The notes: a model not told the origin generated them from the letters alone. A stretch of DNA of 64,000 bases from Trichoderma breve (GCF_028502605.1 NC_079234.1:4836001-4900000), one strand, 5' to 3'; positions 33,750 to 44,863 are shown, numbered from the stretch's first letter. Numbers and translations are program-made.

Positions 33750-36230
33750 CTAGAAGCTTCGAGCCTTGTCAATGTACTCTTGAGATGGAGTCTCGTACTC
33801 ATTGACAAAATATGATTGACAATTGCGGCCCAGCCAAGTGGTGAACTTGCCGATTTCCTCTCTAAGGCGTGATACGGACTGTTGATCCATATTCGTCTGC
33901 GCAAGGAGCTCAGGCAATGAAACTAAAAAGTAGGGGGTTAGCGAACGCATGATAAGAAGGGTGCATCAGTCACGGCGTATACGTACCAATTAGACGCGCA
34001 AGATGCTCGGCGCCGTAAACATCGCAGACATTCTTGTACTGCGAATTCTCGTCGGCATTATCCCACAGTTTCCGCACATCCATGTACTGATGACGCTCAA
34101 ATCTTGAATCAATGTTAGTAGACATCCCACCAAGACCAGGAGTCGATCCACGTACCTGTAGAGAAGTATTCTGCTGAGAGCCTTTTCGAAATATTCCCGA
34201 AATCCGGCGATAACTTCCTCCAAGATGTCCATACTAGATGAGCCCTCTTCTCTGCGTGGCCGCTCAACAGCAAGATAGTCCTCAAAAATCTTGGTAACTG
34301 GGTTTGGATGAGGCAATGGTACAAGCTGGTTGTTTTTGGTGATATTCTCCCAATCGTCCACAAGCATGGCCTGGATATGATCGGGCACTGAAATGTTGAT
34401 CATTGGTTTGCTGTGGAAAGCGTCCTCCTGAGGTTTGTTAGACTGTGCTCAGAGAAAGAAAAAAGATCAAAAAAGATCTCTTGAACCAAAATCTCGGAAC
34501 GTATAATGTGAAAGTAGAGGCAGATGGAAAGTGACCGAAGTAAGCCAAACGCAAAGATCCCGAGATAGAAAAAGATGAAGGAGAGGGTAAGATAAGGTAA
34601 GCCATAGAAGCCGCTTGGCTCTGGCAACCAACAAATTTGTGATAATCAGGGAAACATGTTAATTTCCAGTTTGGGCAACTTGGATCAAATATGGATATCC
34701 GGTGTCTTCCTCAATCTTGATAGGCACAGACGCTGGTTCGGCCCTGGGAATTGATTCTGGAACCCTCTTCCTAGGGCAGATAGGCTTGCCGTCCCGTGTC
34801 AAGGTGATCCGGTTGCACCTCTGAGTTGGCCTGGATTGCCTAACAGCCCTCATCCAAGGGCAGATAGGCTGGCCATCCCGCGTGAGAATTATCCAGATGC
34901 GTTCTCGAGTTGGCCCAGATTGCTCAGTAACAGGTTCCGGTTGAGGATCGTGAACACGTTTAGAAACAGATCCACGTTTAGATCCACGTTTAGATCTACG
35001 TTTAGATCCACGTTTAGACTTCCTAGGACGAATTGGCTTGCCCTTTCGTGTCGAGGTGATCCGGTTGCGCTTTTGGGCTGGCTCGGACGGCTCCTCAGCT
35101 GATGAAGCCATTTTTCTTTTCAGGGTTGGCCTGAGGATGCGCCCGTAACTGGAACGCGGCAAAGGGGTTTCGTTTGCCTCCATTGGCAGCTTGTCTGACT
35201 TATTGCTGGTAGAAGGCGTGTTGTTTCACTCAATAAGATCTGTAAACTTATTGCTGGTGGAAGGCGTGTTGTTTCTCTCAATGAGATCTGCAATTGGAAT
35301 TGAAGACGGTGCTGTGGGAAAGAGCCGAGGGAACAACAACATGGGGGAGAGCAAAATGATATAGGTTGACGGAAACGCCACAAACAATCAAGAGTTTCTC
35401 ACTTGAGTCATATAATACTGCAAAGCCGCCGGAGAAGCAAAGTATAACAAAATAAACATTGTCAACAGGCTGGTTGGCAAAGCGACGATATCTCGACTCC
35501 GCTACTCCGGATGTATTCATGCTCGTAGTCTTCGCGTGTACGAAGCCACCAAAGGGAAAAGACTGCTCGTAGGAAAGCTAAACATAGCCCGTAGAGTCTG
35601 GTTCTCCCTCTCATCAAACCCCCTCCGTGCAGCTTGCGTGGCCCGGCACTTGCCGGCGGGGAGTTGTTGAAGATACTTCAGGAGACGCGGCTCGTGGAGT
35701 ACATAAACACCATGAGCAACAGAGAGACGAGAAAGAAAACGCCGCGAAACTTTGAGAGATTCGAGATAGAACAGCAAAAAAGATGAGGAGAACAAGGGAA
35801 AATAAGTTGCTGATGGCAAATCAAGTCTTACCTGCTCCAGTTCCCAGTCCTTGCCTCTCCTACCCCCTCTGCCTCCCTGAGTGACGGCAGACCCTCGCTC
35901 CTCGCTGCCACGCGCCGACTCGCCGCCGCTCTTGACGATCTTCTTGGGCACCTTGGACGTCTTCTGCATGCTGTTCTTGAGCTGCGCGTGAAGCTGGGCT
36001 GCCAGCTCCTTGTGCTCGTCGTCAAAGGGCCGGATCCGGTCCACCAGAACCCAGTCGTCCCACGTGTTCTTCCAGCCTTTGTAGTGAACCTTGTACCGAT
36101 ATCCTTCATTGGGCTTCTCCGCAGGCTGGACGTCCATGATCTTGGCCTCATACAGCATGTCCATGTGGAAGCAGAGGACTTTTTCGTCCTTGCCAAACGG
36201 CGGAGGCGGCTGTTGTCGCGCAGGAGCCAT
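33750..36230 (-). CDS. EAF3: Chromatin modification protein Eaf3/MRG15 (chromodomain plus MRG domain)
   Basis: A shared subunit of NuA4 acetyltransferase and the Rpd3S deacetylase that reads methylated H3K36. Exons: 36230-35832, 34427-34156, 34102-33987 and 33922-33750; 319 residues. Exon 1 carries the chromo barrel (KVLCFH, YKVHYKGWKNTWDDWV at 46-61) and a basic linker ending KDWELEQ. Exons 2-4 carry the MRG domain: VDDWENITKN, PVTKIFEDYL, ILLYRFERHQY across a 53-base intron, VYGAEHLARLI, PELLAQTNMDQQS and the ETPSQEYIDKA end. Intron 1 is 1,404 bases (35831-34428) where this family usually has a short intron; it keeps a good GTAAGA donor, a CTAAC branch 11 bases from the acceptor, and the same phase. 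It contains an ORF and layered repeats, listed separately. Two separate genes split at the intron is the alternative, but neither half would be complete. Confidence 0.85.
34659..35183 (-). CDS. Basic repeat protein ORF inside the EAF3 intron (unknown)
   Basis: A 174-codon open frame on the EAF3 strand, not recognised. It is strongly basic and built from three diverged copies of a 16-17 residue unit at about 40-55, 94-110 and 123-139; the third reads CNRITLTRDGKPICPRK. Between copies one and two is a KRGS/KRRS tetrapeptide array (56-71) encoded by a 12-base DNA repeat. The C-terminus is acidic (IKIEEDTGYPY). The unit resembles a nucleic-acid contact module only by composition. Expression is unproven; it might be a nested gene, an alternative exon or the remains of one. 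Just upstream (35198-35293) the frame-compatible sequence is duplicated and one copy has a TGA, suggesting decay of an earlier longer gene. Confidence 0.35.
   Translation of the reverse strand: MEANETPLPRSSYGRILRPTLKRKMASSAEEPSEPAQKRNRITSTRKGKPIRPRKSKRGSKRRSKRGSKRGSVSKRVHDPQPEPVTEQSGPTRERIWIILTRDGQPICPWMRAVRQSRPTQRCNRITLTRDGKPICPRKRVPESIPRAEPASVPIKIEEDTGYPYLIQVAQTGN
34771..35088. repeat. Three diverged ~65-70 base direct repeats in the EAF3 intron
   Basis: Copies at about 34771-34840, 34854-34926 and 35022-35088. Shared words include AGGGCAGATAGGCT, GTGATCCGGTTGC and a GTTGGCC/GCTGGC end. They correspond to the repeated protein units of the intron ORF. Confidence 0.75.
34969..35016. repeat. 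12-base tandem repeat, four units (GATCCACGTTTA)
   Basis: Four head-to-tail units at 34969, 34981, 34993 and 35005; the third has one C-to-T change. A partial unit lies at 34953-34962. It encodes the KRGS array of the intron ORF. Confidence 0.9.
35198..35293. repeat. 48-base tandem duplication in the EAF3 intron
   Basis: Two adjacent 48-base copies (35198-35245 and 35246-35293), both starting ACTTATTGCTGGT, differing at only a handful of positions. One substitution creates a TGA in the frame that continues into the downstream ORF. Confidence 0.88.
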
Positions 36231-37309
36231 GATGAAAATATGATGAAAACGTGAATGGGCCCCCTTTTTAGTTTTGTGAGTCAAAGTATAGCGGCTGACG
36301 GATGGAATGAGATGGAAAAGGCTTTCTGCGATATCTTCCAGCGAGATATCTGCAATTGGCGATGATAGAGTTGGAAATGGTGATGAAGAAAAGGATTGTA
36401 CGTACAGGGAGACACGTGAGTGAGATGGAAGTGAATAAAGTACGGAGGAGTACCTTGGCGATTGAGCCCCTGGCTGCTGTGCCGGTAGCCACTAAAATGT
36501 CCTGTTAGGCGGTCCCTGCGGCACCCCAGCAGCCTTAAGACGCTGTGGCTACGAGACAAAAAGAAAAAATCAGCCCCAAAATGGAGTACAGGTACCTGCA
36601 ACTACAATTAGCCCCAATTTGGAGCAGTTGGCCTGCACGTAATACGGAGCACAAGAAGCGCGCAAAATGCAAGCAGGTGTTTACAGATACCCATTGAGTT
36701 CTATAAAAATTCAATCACGCGACGCGAAGTCTCCCTACGCCAACATCACCTTATTGGATCAATACCGTTCTGCTACTTCTATTGGTTCCCCCTTTTACGT
36801 CTCACTTGTTCCTCCATCTTAAACAAAATCCAAGACAGTCACATGTATTATAAGGAGCCAGCAGTTGCAGTAAATATTCACCAGGTTTAAATTTCTTCTC
36901 CTTATTTTCCCAGGTTGAATCGGGGTATCTATTTGCTAACTCACCAACCTCATAAAACTCATTTACCTTTGATTTCATCTCACCTCATGAACGCCTTGTT
37001 GAAGACTTTTGGATAACCATCCTAAATGAAACTACCAATGCTTTTTCTCCTAACCAGGAGAATCAACGCACATATGCATATGTTGAATGCTCGCCCAACC
37101 GACCTTTCCGAATTCCCAAAATGATGAAAAGAACCTTTTTTTGGTGGGTGCCGTAATAACCCAAGTCTTTGTCACCTAAACCATGCCCAAACGCCGATGT
37201 TGAAATCGTGCCCAGCTACAGGCGCAACGTAGTTGAATGTTGCTCCCTTTAAAGCCAGGCCATCCTACGTTGCAATCGCAGGAAATTATAAAAAACAAAA
37301 ATGATTTGT
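36231..37309. other. Intergenic, EAF3 promoter and MET6 3' region
   Basis: 1,079 bases. TACGGAGGA occurs at 36441-36449 and an AATACGGAG word near 36640. The AT-rich part from 36840 to 37060 shows no gene or structured RNA I can support. Confidence 0.5.
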
Positions 37310-39750
37310 TTATTTGGCGTACTTGGCACGGAAGTACTTGGTGGCGGCAATCATGTTAGCGAGAGCCTCCTTGGTCTCCTTCCACTGGCGGGTCTTGAGA
37401 CCGCAGTCAGGGTTGATCCAGAGCTGCTCAGGCTTGAGGTACTGAAGCATCTCCTCGATGCGGTCCTTGATCTCCTGCTCGCTGGGAACACGAGGAGAGT
37501 GGATGTCGTAGACACCAGGTCCGATGTGGCGGGGGTAGGCAGAGTCGACGAAGACGCTCAGCAGCTTGGCATCAGACTTGCTGTTCTCAATGGACAGAAC
37601 ATCGGCATCGAGGGCAGCGATAGCGTGGAAGAAGTCCTGGAACTCAGAGTAGCAGAAGTGAGAGTGGATCTGGGTGGAGTCCTCAACGCCGGTGGTGGAC
37701 AGGCGGAAAGCGTTGACAGCCCACTTGAGGTAGGCATCACGCTCAGTGCCGGAGCGGAGAGGGAGACCCTCACGGAGAGCAGGCTCATCGACCTGGATGA
37801 CGTCAACTCCGGCCTTCTCGAGGTCGACGACCTCGTCACGGAGAGCCAGAGCAAGCTGCTCGGCCTGGACGGACTGGTGGATGTCGTCACGAGGGAAAGA
37901 CCATCGCAAGCAAGTGACGGGTCCAGTCAGCATACCCTTCATGGGCTTGCTGGAAACGGAGACGGCGTACTTGGACTCCTTGACGGTCATGGGGGCGGGA
38001 CGAGAGATGTCACCGACAATGATGGGGGGTCGGACGCATCGAGAGCCGTAGCTCTGAACCCAAGCGTGGGTGGTGAAGGCATAGCCGTCCAGGCGCTCAC
38101 CGAAGTACTGGACCATGTCGTTACGCTCAGGCTCACCGTGAACGAAGACGTCAATGCCAAGCTCCTCCTGGATCTTGACGTTGTCCCGGATCTCCTGCTC
38201 GATGAAGGAGTCGTACTCCTGGGCGGTGATCTCGCCCTTGGTCAACTTGTTTCGTGACAGACGGATCTCCTTGGTCTGGGGGAAGGAACCAATGGTGGTG
38301 GTGGGGAACAGGGGGAGGTTGAGCTTCTTCTGCTGAGCATCGATACGGACGGGGAACTCAGATTTTCGGTTGTAGTCGGCAGGGACAATCTTGGACTGGC
38401 GCTCCTTGACCTTGGGGTCGTTGGTGCGGGGAGAGGTGGCACGAGCCTGGATGGACTTGGCGTTGGCCTCGAGCTGCTCACGGACGGCGGCAGGGCCCTC
38501 AGTGACGGCCTTGGCGATGATGGCAACCTCAACGACCTTCTCAGAGGCGAAAGAGAACCAGTCGGCAATCTCAGCGTCCAGCTTCTTCTCGCTGGCCAGG
38601 GTGTGGGGGGTGTGGAGGAGAGAGGAGGAGGTGGCGACAATGACACGGTCCTTGCCGAGCTTCTGGATAGCGCTCTCAACGGTCTCGATGGCGCGCTTCA
38701 GGTTGGTCTTCCAGATGTTTCGTCCGTCGACAACACCAGCGGACAGGACGGTCTTGGGGCCGAGAGCACCGAGAACGGTGTCGAGCTGCTCGGGGTTGCG
38801 GACAAGGTCAATGTGGATGGCATAGATGTCCTTGGGGAGGAGGTCAAGGTTGTGGACGATGTCACCGAAGTAGGTGGTGAAGACCAGCTTGGGGATCTTG
38901 TCGCCGAGGCTGGCGAACTTCTCATAGGCGGGCTTGAAAGCAGCCTTGGTCTTGGCAGGGAGATCGAAGACGAGGACGGGCTCGTCGATCTGGACAGTCT
39001 CAGCACCGGCCTCCTTGAGCTGGGTGAGGAGCTGCTCGTAGACAGGCAGAAGGCTGTCGAGCAGGTCGATGGGGTCGACGGACTGGCCACGGTCGGCCTT
39101 TCCGAGGTGCAGGAAGGAAACAGGGCCGACCAGGACGGGGCGGGTAGTGACACCAGCCTCCTTGGCCTCGTTGAACTCAGCAACGGCCTTGGGGGTGGCG
39201 GTCAGCTTGAAGGTCTGGCCATCCTGGAGAGTAGGCTTGACGTAGTGGTAGTTGGAGTCGAACCACTTGACCATTTCCAGAGAGGGGACGTCGACGCCTC
39301 CCTTCTGGTGGCCACGGCCCATGGCGAAGTACTGGTCAACAGTGTCAAGGCCATCCTTGGTGTAACGCTCAGGAACAGCCTGTCGATTCACGGTCAGCAT
39401 TGGCCTGGGGTTATTTGTTGGGGGAAAACGAGGCAAGTTTGTAACATACACCAAAGTCCTGGATGTGAGAGAGAACCTGGTCGTACAGGGCAAAGTCGTT
39501 GCTGGGGATGATGTCAACGCCAGCATCCTTCTGGATCTTCCAGTGAGCCAGACGAAGTCTCTTGGCCTCAGCAAGAAGCTCGGTCTGAGAGATCTTTCCA
39601 CCCCAGTCTGCACATGTCAATGTTAGAAAATTTTTCTCTGGGCGTGGGGTGATGAGGTCGAGCAAGGGAAGACTAACAAGCTTCGGTAGCCTTCTTCAGG
39701 TCACGGTTAACACCCATACGGGGGAAACCGAGAACTGCGGACTGAACCAT
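37310..39750 (-). CDS. MET6: Cobalamin-independent methionine synthase
   Basis: Transfers the methyl group of 5-methyltetrahydropteroyl-triglutamate to homocysteine, giving methionine in the cytosol. Exons: 39750-39678, 39607-39450 and 39379-37310 (two 70-base introns); 766 residues, the family length. Seen: MVQSAVLGFPRMGVNRDLK start, PERYTKDGLDTVDQYFAMGRG, TTTIGSFPQTKEIR opening the C-terminal barrel, and the zinc/homocysteine site: His651 and Cys653 in HFCYSEF, Glu675 in SIENSKSD, and Cys736 in NPDCGLKTR. Codon use is strongly biased to C-ending codons, as expected for an abundant enzyme, and this leaves long open frames on the opposite strand that are not genes. Confidence 0.97.
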
Positions 39751-42700
39751 TTTGGCAATTGGTTTGGATACGGACTGGACAAGTTGTGATAAAAAAGTCG
39801 CTGCAGAAGAGAGAAACCAAGTCAATTGAGATGTTCGGCGTAAATGCAGCCCATGCAGAGATGGACAGCGGAAGAGCAGACGCAAGACTCACTGATTCTC
39901 AACTAAATAGTCCTGCCTGTATCAGCAGCGGAAGAAGATGAGTGTGAAGGAGGAAAAGGACACGCTGTGAAGAGAATGGAGAGGAAGAGGATGGAGAGAA
40001 GTGCGAGAGCAGCACCTATTAAGTGTATCGAGGAAAAGCGCCGAGCGGGGGAGGGGTAAGACGAAGGCGGTCGGGTCTGCTTGATCGGGTCTTTTCTTCT
40101 CTGCGGTGGAGCATCACCGTTCAACCAATTTCTGATTGCTGTCTGGCCACACGGCTTCTCTGCTGGGGACTAGCCGGGGCTGGGCGTCAGCCGAATTGCG
40201 CGATTTGCGCCATCGGAGCTCTCAAGCTGTGAGGCCGAATCTTATTCATAGCCGTGCGTAATGACAGGCTCTGCCCATCCTTGCCGCTGGCGGTATCTAG
40301 GATCAATCCATCTTCTTAGCGCGGGACCTGTGGTTGATATGGAGCGCTGCTACTGGGGCAAGTACCTGCTTAGTGGCCCTGTGGGTTGCAGGTGGGTTTA
40401 GCAGCGAGTGATTATCGTTGAGCACATGCAAAATTGGACCAGACGGCATTGCATTCCTCTGGCAACTCGTACTCGTACTCACCTTCACGCTACCAATCCG
40501 TTGAAATGAATGAATTCGAGACCAGAAGAAGAGTGGGGGAAAGAAGAGCATTTGGGCATCTACGCGGCATGTACATGTACGTTTGTGTCATTGGGAGGTG
40601 GATGGCAAAATGATTACACTGCACTTTTTTGCCATTGCCCCCCGTATTAGAGATCACCGCTGCAGTCGAGGTGCCTTGCTAGCGAATTGTAGTGCAGAAT
40701 TTTCTGCATTTTATTGTTGAGCTCTGCGGAGTACCCCAAGCACATGTACATACCTTGTCTATCTACCAACCCCCTCCATTGATTGTTTTTTTACAGCAGA
40801 GTAGGACAGGGACCTTCATTCACCTCCAGTAATTCTTCCTACAGGAGTACAGTACGAATCCTATTGGCAGATCCCTTCAATGGTATTTTTGCATTGTATG
40901 GGGGAGCTGCAAGTAAGCGGCTTTTATCGCCGAAAACTCACCTACATGAGTACAGCCGGAACAGGTACCTGTATGTCAGACTGCGAGAGTCAGGCATCAT
41001 GTACAATGAGATAACGTCTCTGTAGCGATCCAATATCAAATTCCCATTGCCTCAGTAAAAAAAAAAACAAAGAAAACAATAGATCAATTCAGTCACTACC
41101 AAGTGCCCGAATAGGAGGGCGCCGCGTGTTCTCCCATCTGCACCTTTGGCACCTTTGAGCGTGCAAACTTTTCCCATGCTCCCACAACAGGTTGGCAGAT
41201 CGCGGATGAAACAATGCAGCTTTCCTTAGTACGGGGTTGCAGGCAGCCGTAACAGTACCTCCGTGCCAGGTACACGCCAGAGAAAGTACCTTCTCGTGCT
41301 GTACTGTAGCATTCTGGAGCTAAAAATCCACCCCACGGAGTTGGGTGCATTGGTAGATTCGACGACGGACGATTTAAGGGTCTTCCTAGTTGGGTCGAGC
41401 AAAAAAAAAAAAAAAAAGTTGAGCTCCATTGATCCGATCTCGCAATGCGGTTACAGGACAGTCATTGAGTCAAGCTTTTCAGACGAGAGAGGTGTAAAAG
41501 AAATCCCATAGCTGCTAGCGACTTCTTTTGTCCGGGGAGGAGAAGCCATCATGGAAAGTTCCAGCACTACAAGAAGTCATGCGCATGACGCTACTACTAA
41601 CTTTTATCCGCCGCGATTGTCGTGATACATGTAGGTATGTAGGATTCACCGTGCTTATCTGCACATAAGCCGCAGTAAACCCCCGTATGGCAGCAGCGCC
41701 TGGTAGTATCGGGGCCCCGGACGACATGGGCCAGCTTCCAGATTCGACAGCCTATCTTGGATGGTCTGGATGGTCTGGATGCCTCGGAGCAATCCAATCG
41801 CAATCCTGACAGCGCCATGAAGGAACCCGACCGAGTTTGTGTGGTTGAGAGAGCATCGTCAGAGTCTCCCAACGCAGCTTCATCTCTCAGCATATTTTCG
41901 CAGGCTCCAATGATCTGGTCTGCTGTCTCGGCGACGCAGGCATCACGAATGGCAATGTTGCCATGTTGTGAACGTATCGCTCTGTTGACCTGGTGGTTGC
42001 TGTCATGGGCATCCTGGTATGGCTGACCCTTGACCTCGCAGGATGAAAGTGCTGATGCTGATGCTGTCCAACTGGCTAGACATTTGGTGTAACCGTGGGC
42101 GAACCGATTCCTTGCACAGTACCTCCCAACAAGATAACAAGTTTTTCGTATCTCGAAGTGCCGAACGCTGCGGATCAATAGCCCGAGGGTCACGCTCTAG
42201 TCGGTGATGAAATGGCCAAGATCCCCCTCTTCGCGGCACGTATTCTTTGATAGCAATATGCCAGCGGAAAAGGACTGTCGAAGCCTCCAACATTTCATCA
42301 ATATGTGATATACTTGATCATATTCTATTCACCAGAGATCACCGAAAAACTCCGAAGATGCGTCGGGCGAGAATCCAAATGGATGGGAGCAAACCACCGG
42401 GGTAGCCTCAACGCAAAGCCGGCTGTATCGCAGCTTTCTCCCTCATGAATAGAGGGCAATTGCAAGATATATTAAGGAAGCTGCTAAAGCAAGGTTGAAT
42501 GGTCAAACGACTAGAATTTTTGACACCGACAACCACTTCCCTCAGTGACGCAAGCTCCCGGGCTTGAAGTACCAATGCCAACAACGGCGCGAAGTATATA
42601 ATGCGAAGATCGATCTATGAGAGCGGTGGTAGTAGAGTCACTGTCTGGCGGGGATGCTGGGCGATACAGATTGCTCATGATGATAAATCTGGACTATAAC

Positions 42701-43041
42701 TACCTAGCTGTTAGAGCGCAGAAAGTGTAAAGAAAACAAGTCCGTTGTAATACGGACTTGTCGTGATGTCGCTCTGTTTGATACTGTATGATGAGCCTGA
42801 TGCCGGTTGTGGGTTTCATTCACTGACCCACTCTGCTACCACTGCTAATGCTCAATGTTTATTACACCCTCACTCTCATAAACGCGTCAAGCATTTCACC
42901 TCAGTACAACAAATATCCATGGAACTTATACTCACCGCCGCCACCAAACCCAAAACCCCATTCCACTTCATCTGATTCAACTTGTTAAAAGAAAAAGCCT
43001 CTCCACCGGCACCATCTCAAATCCGCAAAGCCACAGCCACA
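39751..43041. other. 3.3 kb divergent region MET6 / CNL2, no supported gene
   Basis: Contains the MET6 leader, a perfect GTACTCGTAC (40469-40478), an A17 run (41401-41417) and, at 41597-42293, overlapping open frames of up to about 200 codons on the minus strand. The frame from 42293 begins MLEASTVLFRWHIAIKEYV and a second frame overlaps it at 42193-41597; a spliced gene joining them is conceivable, but I recognise neither and saw no clean splice. The tandem TGGATGGTCTGGATGGTCTGGA lies near 41758. Confidence 0.35.
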
Positions 43042-43695
43042 ATGCCGCCACCATCAGAATCCGACATCCTCACAAACTACCTCCTTCAGCCAGCACCCCT
43101 TCCATCCATCACCACATTTAACCAATTCGTACTCCTCTTCCCCCGCCCGCTTCACAATTCGCCTCAGCTGCGGTCTCTGTACCGCGACTTGCAGGCGCAG
43201 CGCAATGCGGTGGTTGACGCTGTGGCTGCGAGCATTCAGGATGAGGTGAAGCGCGGGGTGGTCATGAGAAGGGAGGTTCTACGGCTAAAGAGAGAGGCGG
43301 AGAGGGAAGATATAGATGGTGAGGTTGAGATGGAGCGAGCAGTAAGTTGTTGGAAATTGCTTCTCTTTTATGCTTTTCTTTTTATTATTCTTATTTTGGG
43401 GAGAGAGAGAAAGCTTATGCTGATGAGGGCGCAGCTGTTTGGTCCCGATTCTGGTTTGAAGAGCGCAACGCACAGCCTCAACTCTGTGATTCCCGAGCTG
43501 GAAGGTGCCGTTGGCGCACTTGAAGCAGAGATCAAGAGGCTTGAAGAAGAAGAGGCGGCTCTCCAAGAGTCCATCCAGCAGACGATTGGCGGGCTGAGCG
43601 ATCTTCGCTACGGCAAACTGGCCAACGGCAAACTCCGAGATGAGATTGTCGACGGCTTGAAATCACTCCAAGAAGCATGCGAGAACAAGTCATGA
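43042..43695 (+). CDS. CNL2: Inner kinetochore protein, Cnl2/NKP2 family
   Basis: A small coiled-coil protein of the constitutive centromere-associated network (fission yeast Cnl2, budding yeast Nkp2), which sits with the CENP-P/CENP-Q containing COMA complex. Exons: 43042-43341 and 43414-43695; 193 residues. Seen: the family N-terminus ILTNYLLQPAPLPSI with FNQFVLLFPRPLHNSPQLRSLYRDL, then DEVKRG and a long heptad region, EGAVGALEAEIKRLEEEE. The 72-base intron (GTAAGT...AG) is in frame and lacks stops; retained, it would insert a hydrophobic stretch (LLLFYAFLFIILIL) unlike the family, so it is scored as spliced. CENP-Q lies 2.3 kb downstream on the same strand. Confidence 0.85.
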   Translation: MPPPSESDILTNYLLQPAPLPSITTFNQFVLLFPRPLHNSPQLRSLYRDLQAQRNAVVDAVAASIQDEVKRGVVMRREVLRLKREAEREDIDGEVEMERAVSCWKLLLFYAFLFIILILGRERKLMLMRAQLFGPDSGLKSATHSLNSVIPELEGAVGALEAEIKRLEEEEAALQESIQQTIGGLSDLRYGKLANGKLRDEIVDGLKSLQEACENKS

Positions 43696-43930
43696 CTGGG
43701 ACTATTCGAATTTTTCCTTTTTTCATAAACAGCTACGTAACTCATGATACCCAAAAAGCTTACGAAACCAACAGCCCTCGGGTTGGTATTTATCATTCAA
43801 AGAAAACAAACCGCCGGGGGGTTGTCCCCATCTTAAATCATAAACATCATTGCATCCAATGCTCCAGGTTGGGTCATTATCCAAAGTCCCCCCAAAGGCA
43901 AACTCATACAGATTTTCCCTAGATGGTTGA

Positions 43931-44863
43931 TTATTTGGAGGCGGGGGCGGCAGCAGCCGGGGCACGTTGCTGAGCCCGCTGCTGAGCACGGTTGCCCCTG
44001 ATAACGGCCGTTAGCTACATGCACAACCGAATGAATGGGAACAGAGAATGGACTTGGTTTCAGACTTACATCATGCTTCGGCTGGCGAAGGAGACAATGA
44101 GCATAAACGCCCACTGGGGAACGAGGTTGAAGACCCAGAGGAGATAGCCAAGAGGGATGGACAAGCCAAGCTCGGCGGCCTTGCCGTTGAAGGGGTGCCA
44201 GAAGGACTCGAGCAGGACAAAGTCCTCCTTGTTGCCAGCCTCTTGCAGCTGCACAATCTCGTCCGTGGTGACAGTGGTAAGGTTAAGCCTCTTCTTGTAG
44301 ATGTCGACAGGAGCGGGCTTGGGGAGCATGTGGAAGGCCCAGATGTTGCCAACGTTGGCGGACCAGGAATTGCAAAGGATGGGCTGGTCGTCACAGTTGA
44401 GGACGCCCATGTGAGGAGTGGTTGGGAGCTCCGCAAACTTGGCAGCAGCACCGTGGAAAGCGGTTTCAAGCCGGTCACAGCGGCCTAAAACAGAGGAGTT
44501 AGTCGAACACACATTAAACCATTGAGGAGGTTTTGCGCCTCAGAGCAAATGAAACAACTCACCAAAGCACGTCTTGTTTCCACCAGTGATCAAGATCCAC
44601 CACTCCTCGGGCGTCTTTGCGCCGGCGGCCACAGGCGCATAGAGAGTGTCCTCCCAGTTGTGCTGGGCCAAGACGGAGAGCTTCATGGGGCCCGTCTTGG
44701 ACGCTTCGGCGGCAGCGGCATCATACTTGTTGGGAGATGGGATATAAGAGGCGGCCTGGCCCAAGATCTGCTGGGCCTGAGCAACGTATTGGTCCAGAGG
44801 ATTCTCTTGCGCGGCAGAGAGAGCGGGCAAGGCCGCGACGAGAGCAGCTGCGGAGAAGCGCAT
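43931..44863 (-). CDS. Conserved fungal ER/secretory membrane protein, thioredoxin-like lumenal domain
   Basis: A conserved fungal family whose function I do not know. Exons: 44863-44563, 44484-44070 and 43997-43931 (introns 78 and 72 bases); 260 residues. Seen: an N-terminal signal peptide (FSAAALVAALPALSAAQ), a lumenal domain with EEWWILITGGNKTCFGRC, where a Trp and a CFGRC pair sit at the splice in a position reminiscent of a thioredoxin-fold active site, then VLNCDDQPILCNSW and a PVDIYKKRLNLTT strand. One transmembrane segment follows (LGYLLWVFNLVPQWAFMLIVS), and the last exon gives a short cytosolic tail of Gln/Arg/Ala repeats. A redox or folding role in the ER is inferred only from the fold-like pattern. 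It lies between two kinetochore genes on the opposite strand. Confidence 0.82.

Larger units (their letters stand above)
34428..35831 (-). other. Oversized EAF3 intron 1 (probable insertion)
   Basis: A 1,404-base intron in a genome segment where most introns are 50-130 bases. Only the ends look like a normal intron. The interior carries three families of direct repeats and a 174-codon open frame on the host-gene strand. I found no terminal inverted repeats, target-site duplication or transposase, so its origin is unknown. Confidence 0.6.

Noticed and set aside
34428..35831. EAF3 intron as a DNA transposon
   Set aside because: No terminal inverted repeats, no target duplication at the edges and no transposase motif; kept only as an insertion of unknown origin.
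34400..36230. Two separate genes, a chromodomain-only gene and an MRG-only gene
   Set aside because: Exon 1 lacks a plausible own end and the MRG part lacks a natural start; joined they give a normal-length Eaf3 with phase-0 splice signals.
37301..39511. Long plus-strand open frames (318 and 302 codons) opposite MET6
   Set aside because: Leu/Val/Gly/Asp-rich composition is what antisense of C-ending codons gives; MET6 on the minus strand is intact with its active-site residues.
41401..41417. A17 run as the 3' end of a LINE/SINE-type retroelement
   Set aside because: No upstream retroelement coding sequence, promoter boxes or target-site duplication found; similar runs occur inside introns.
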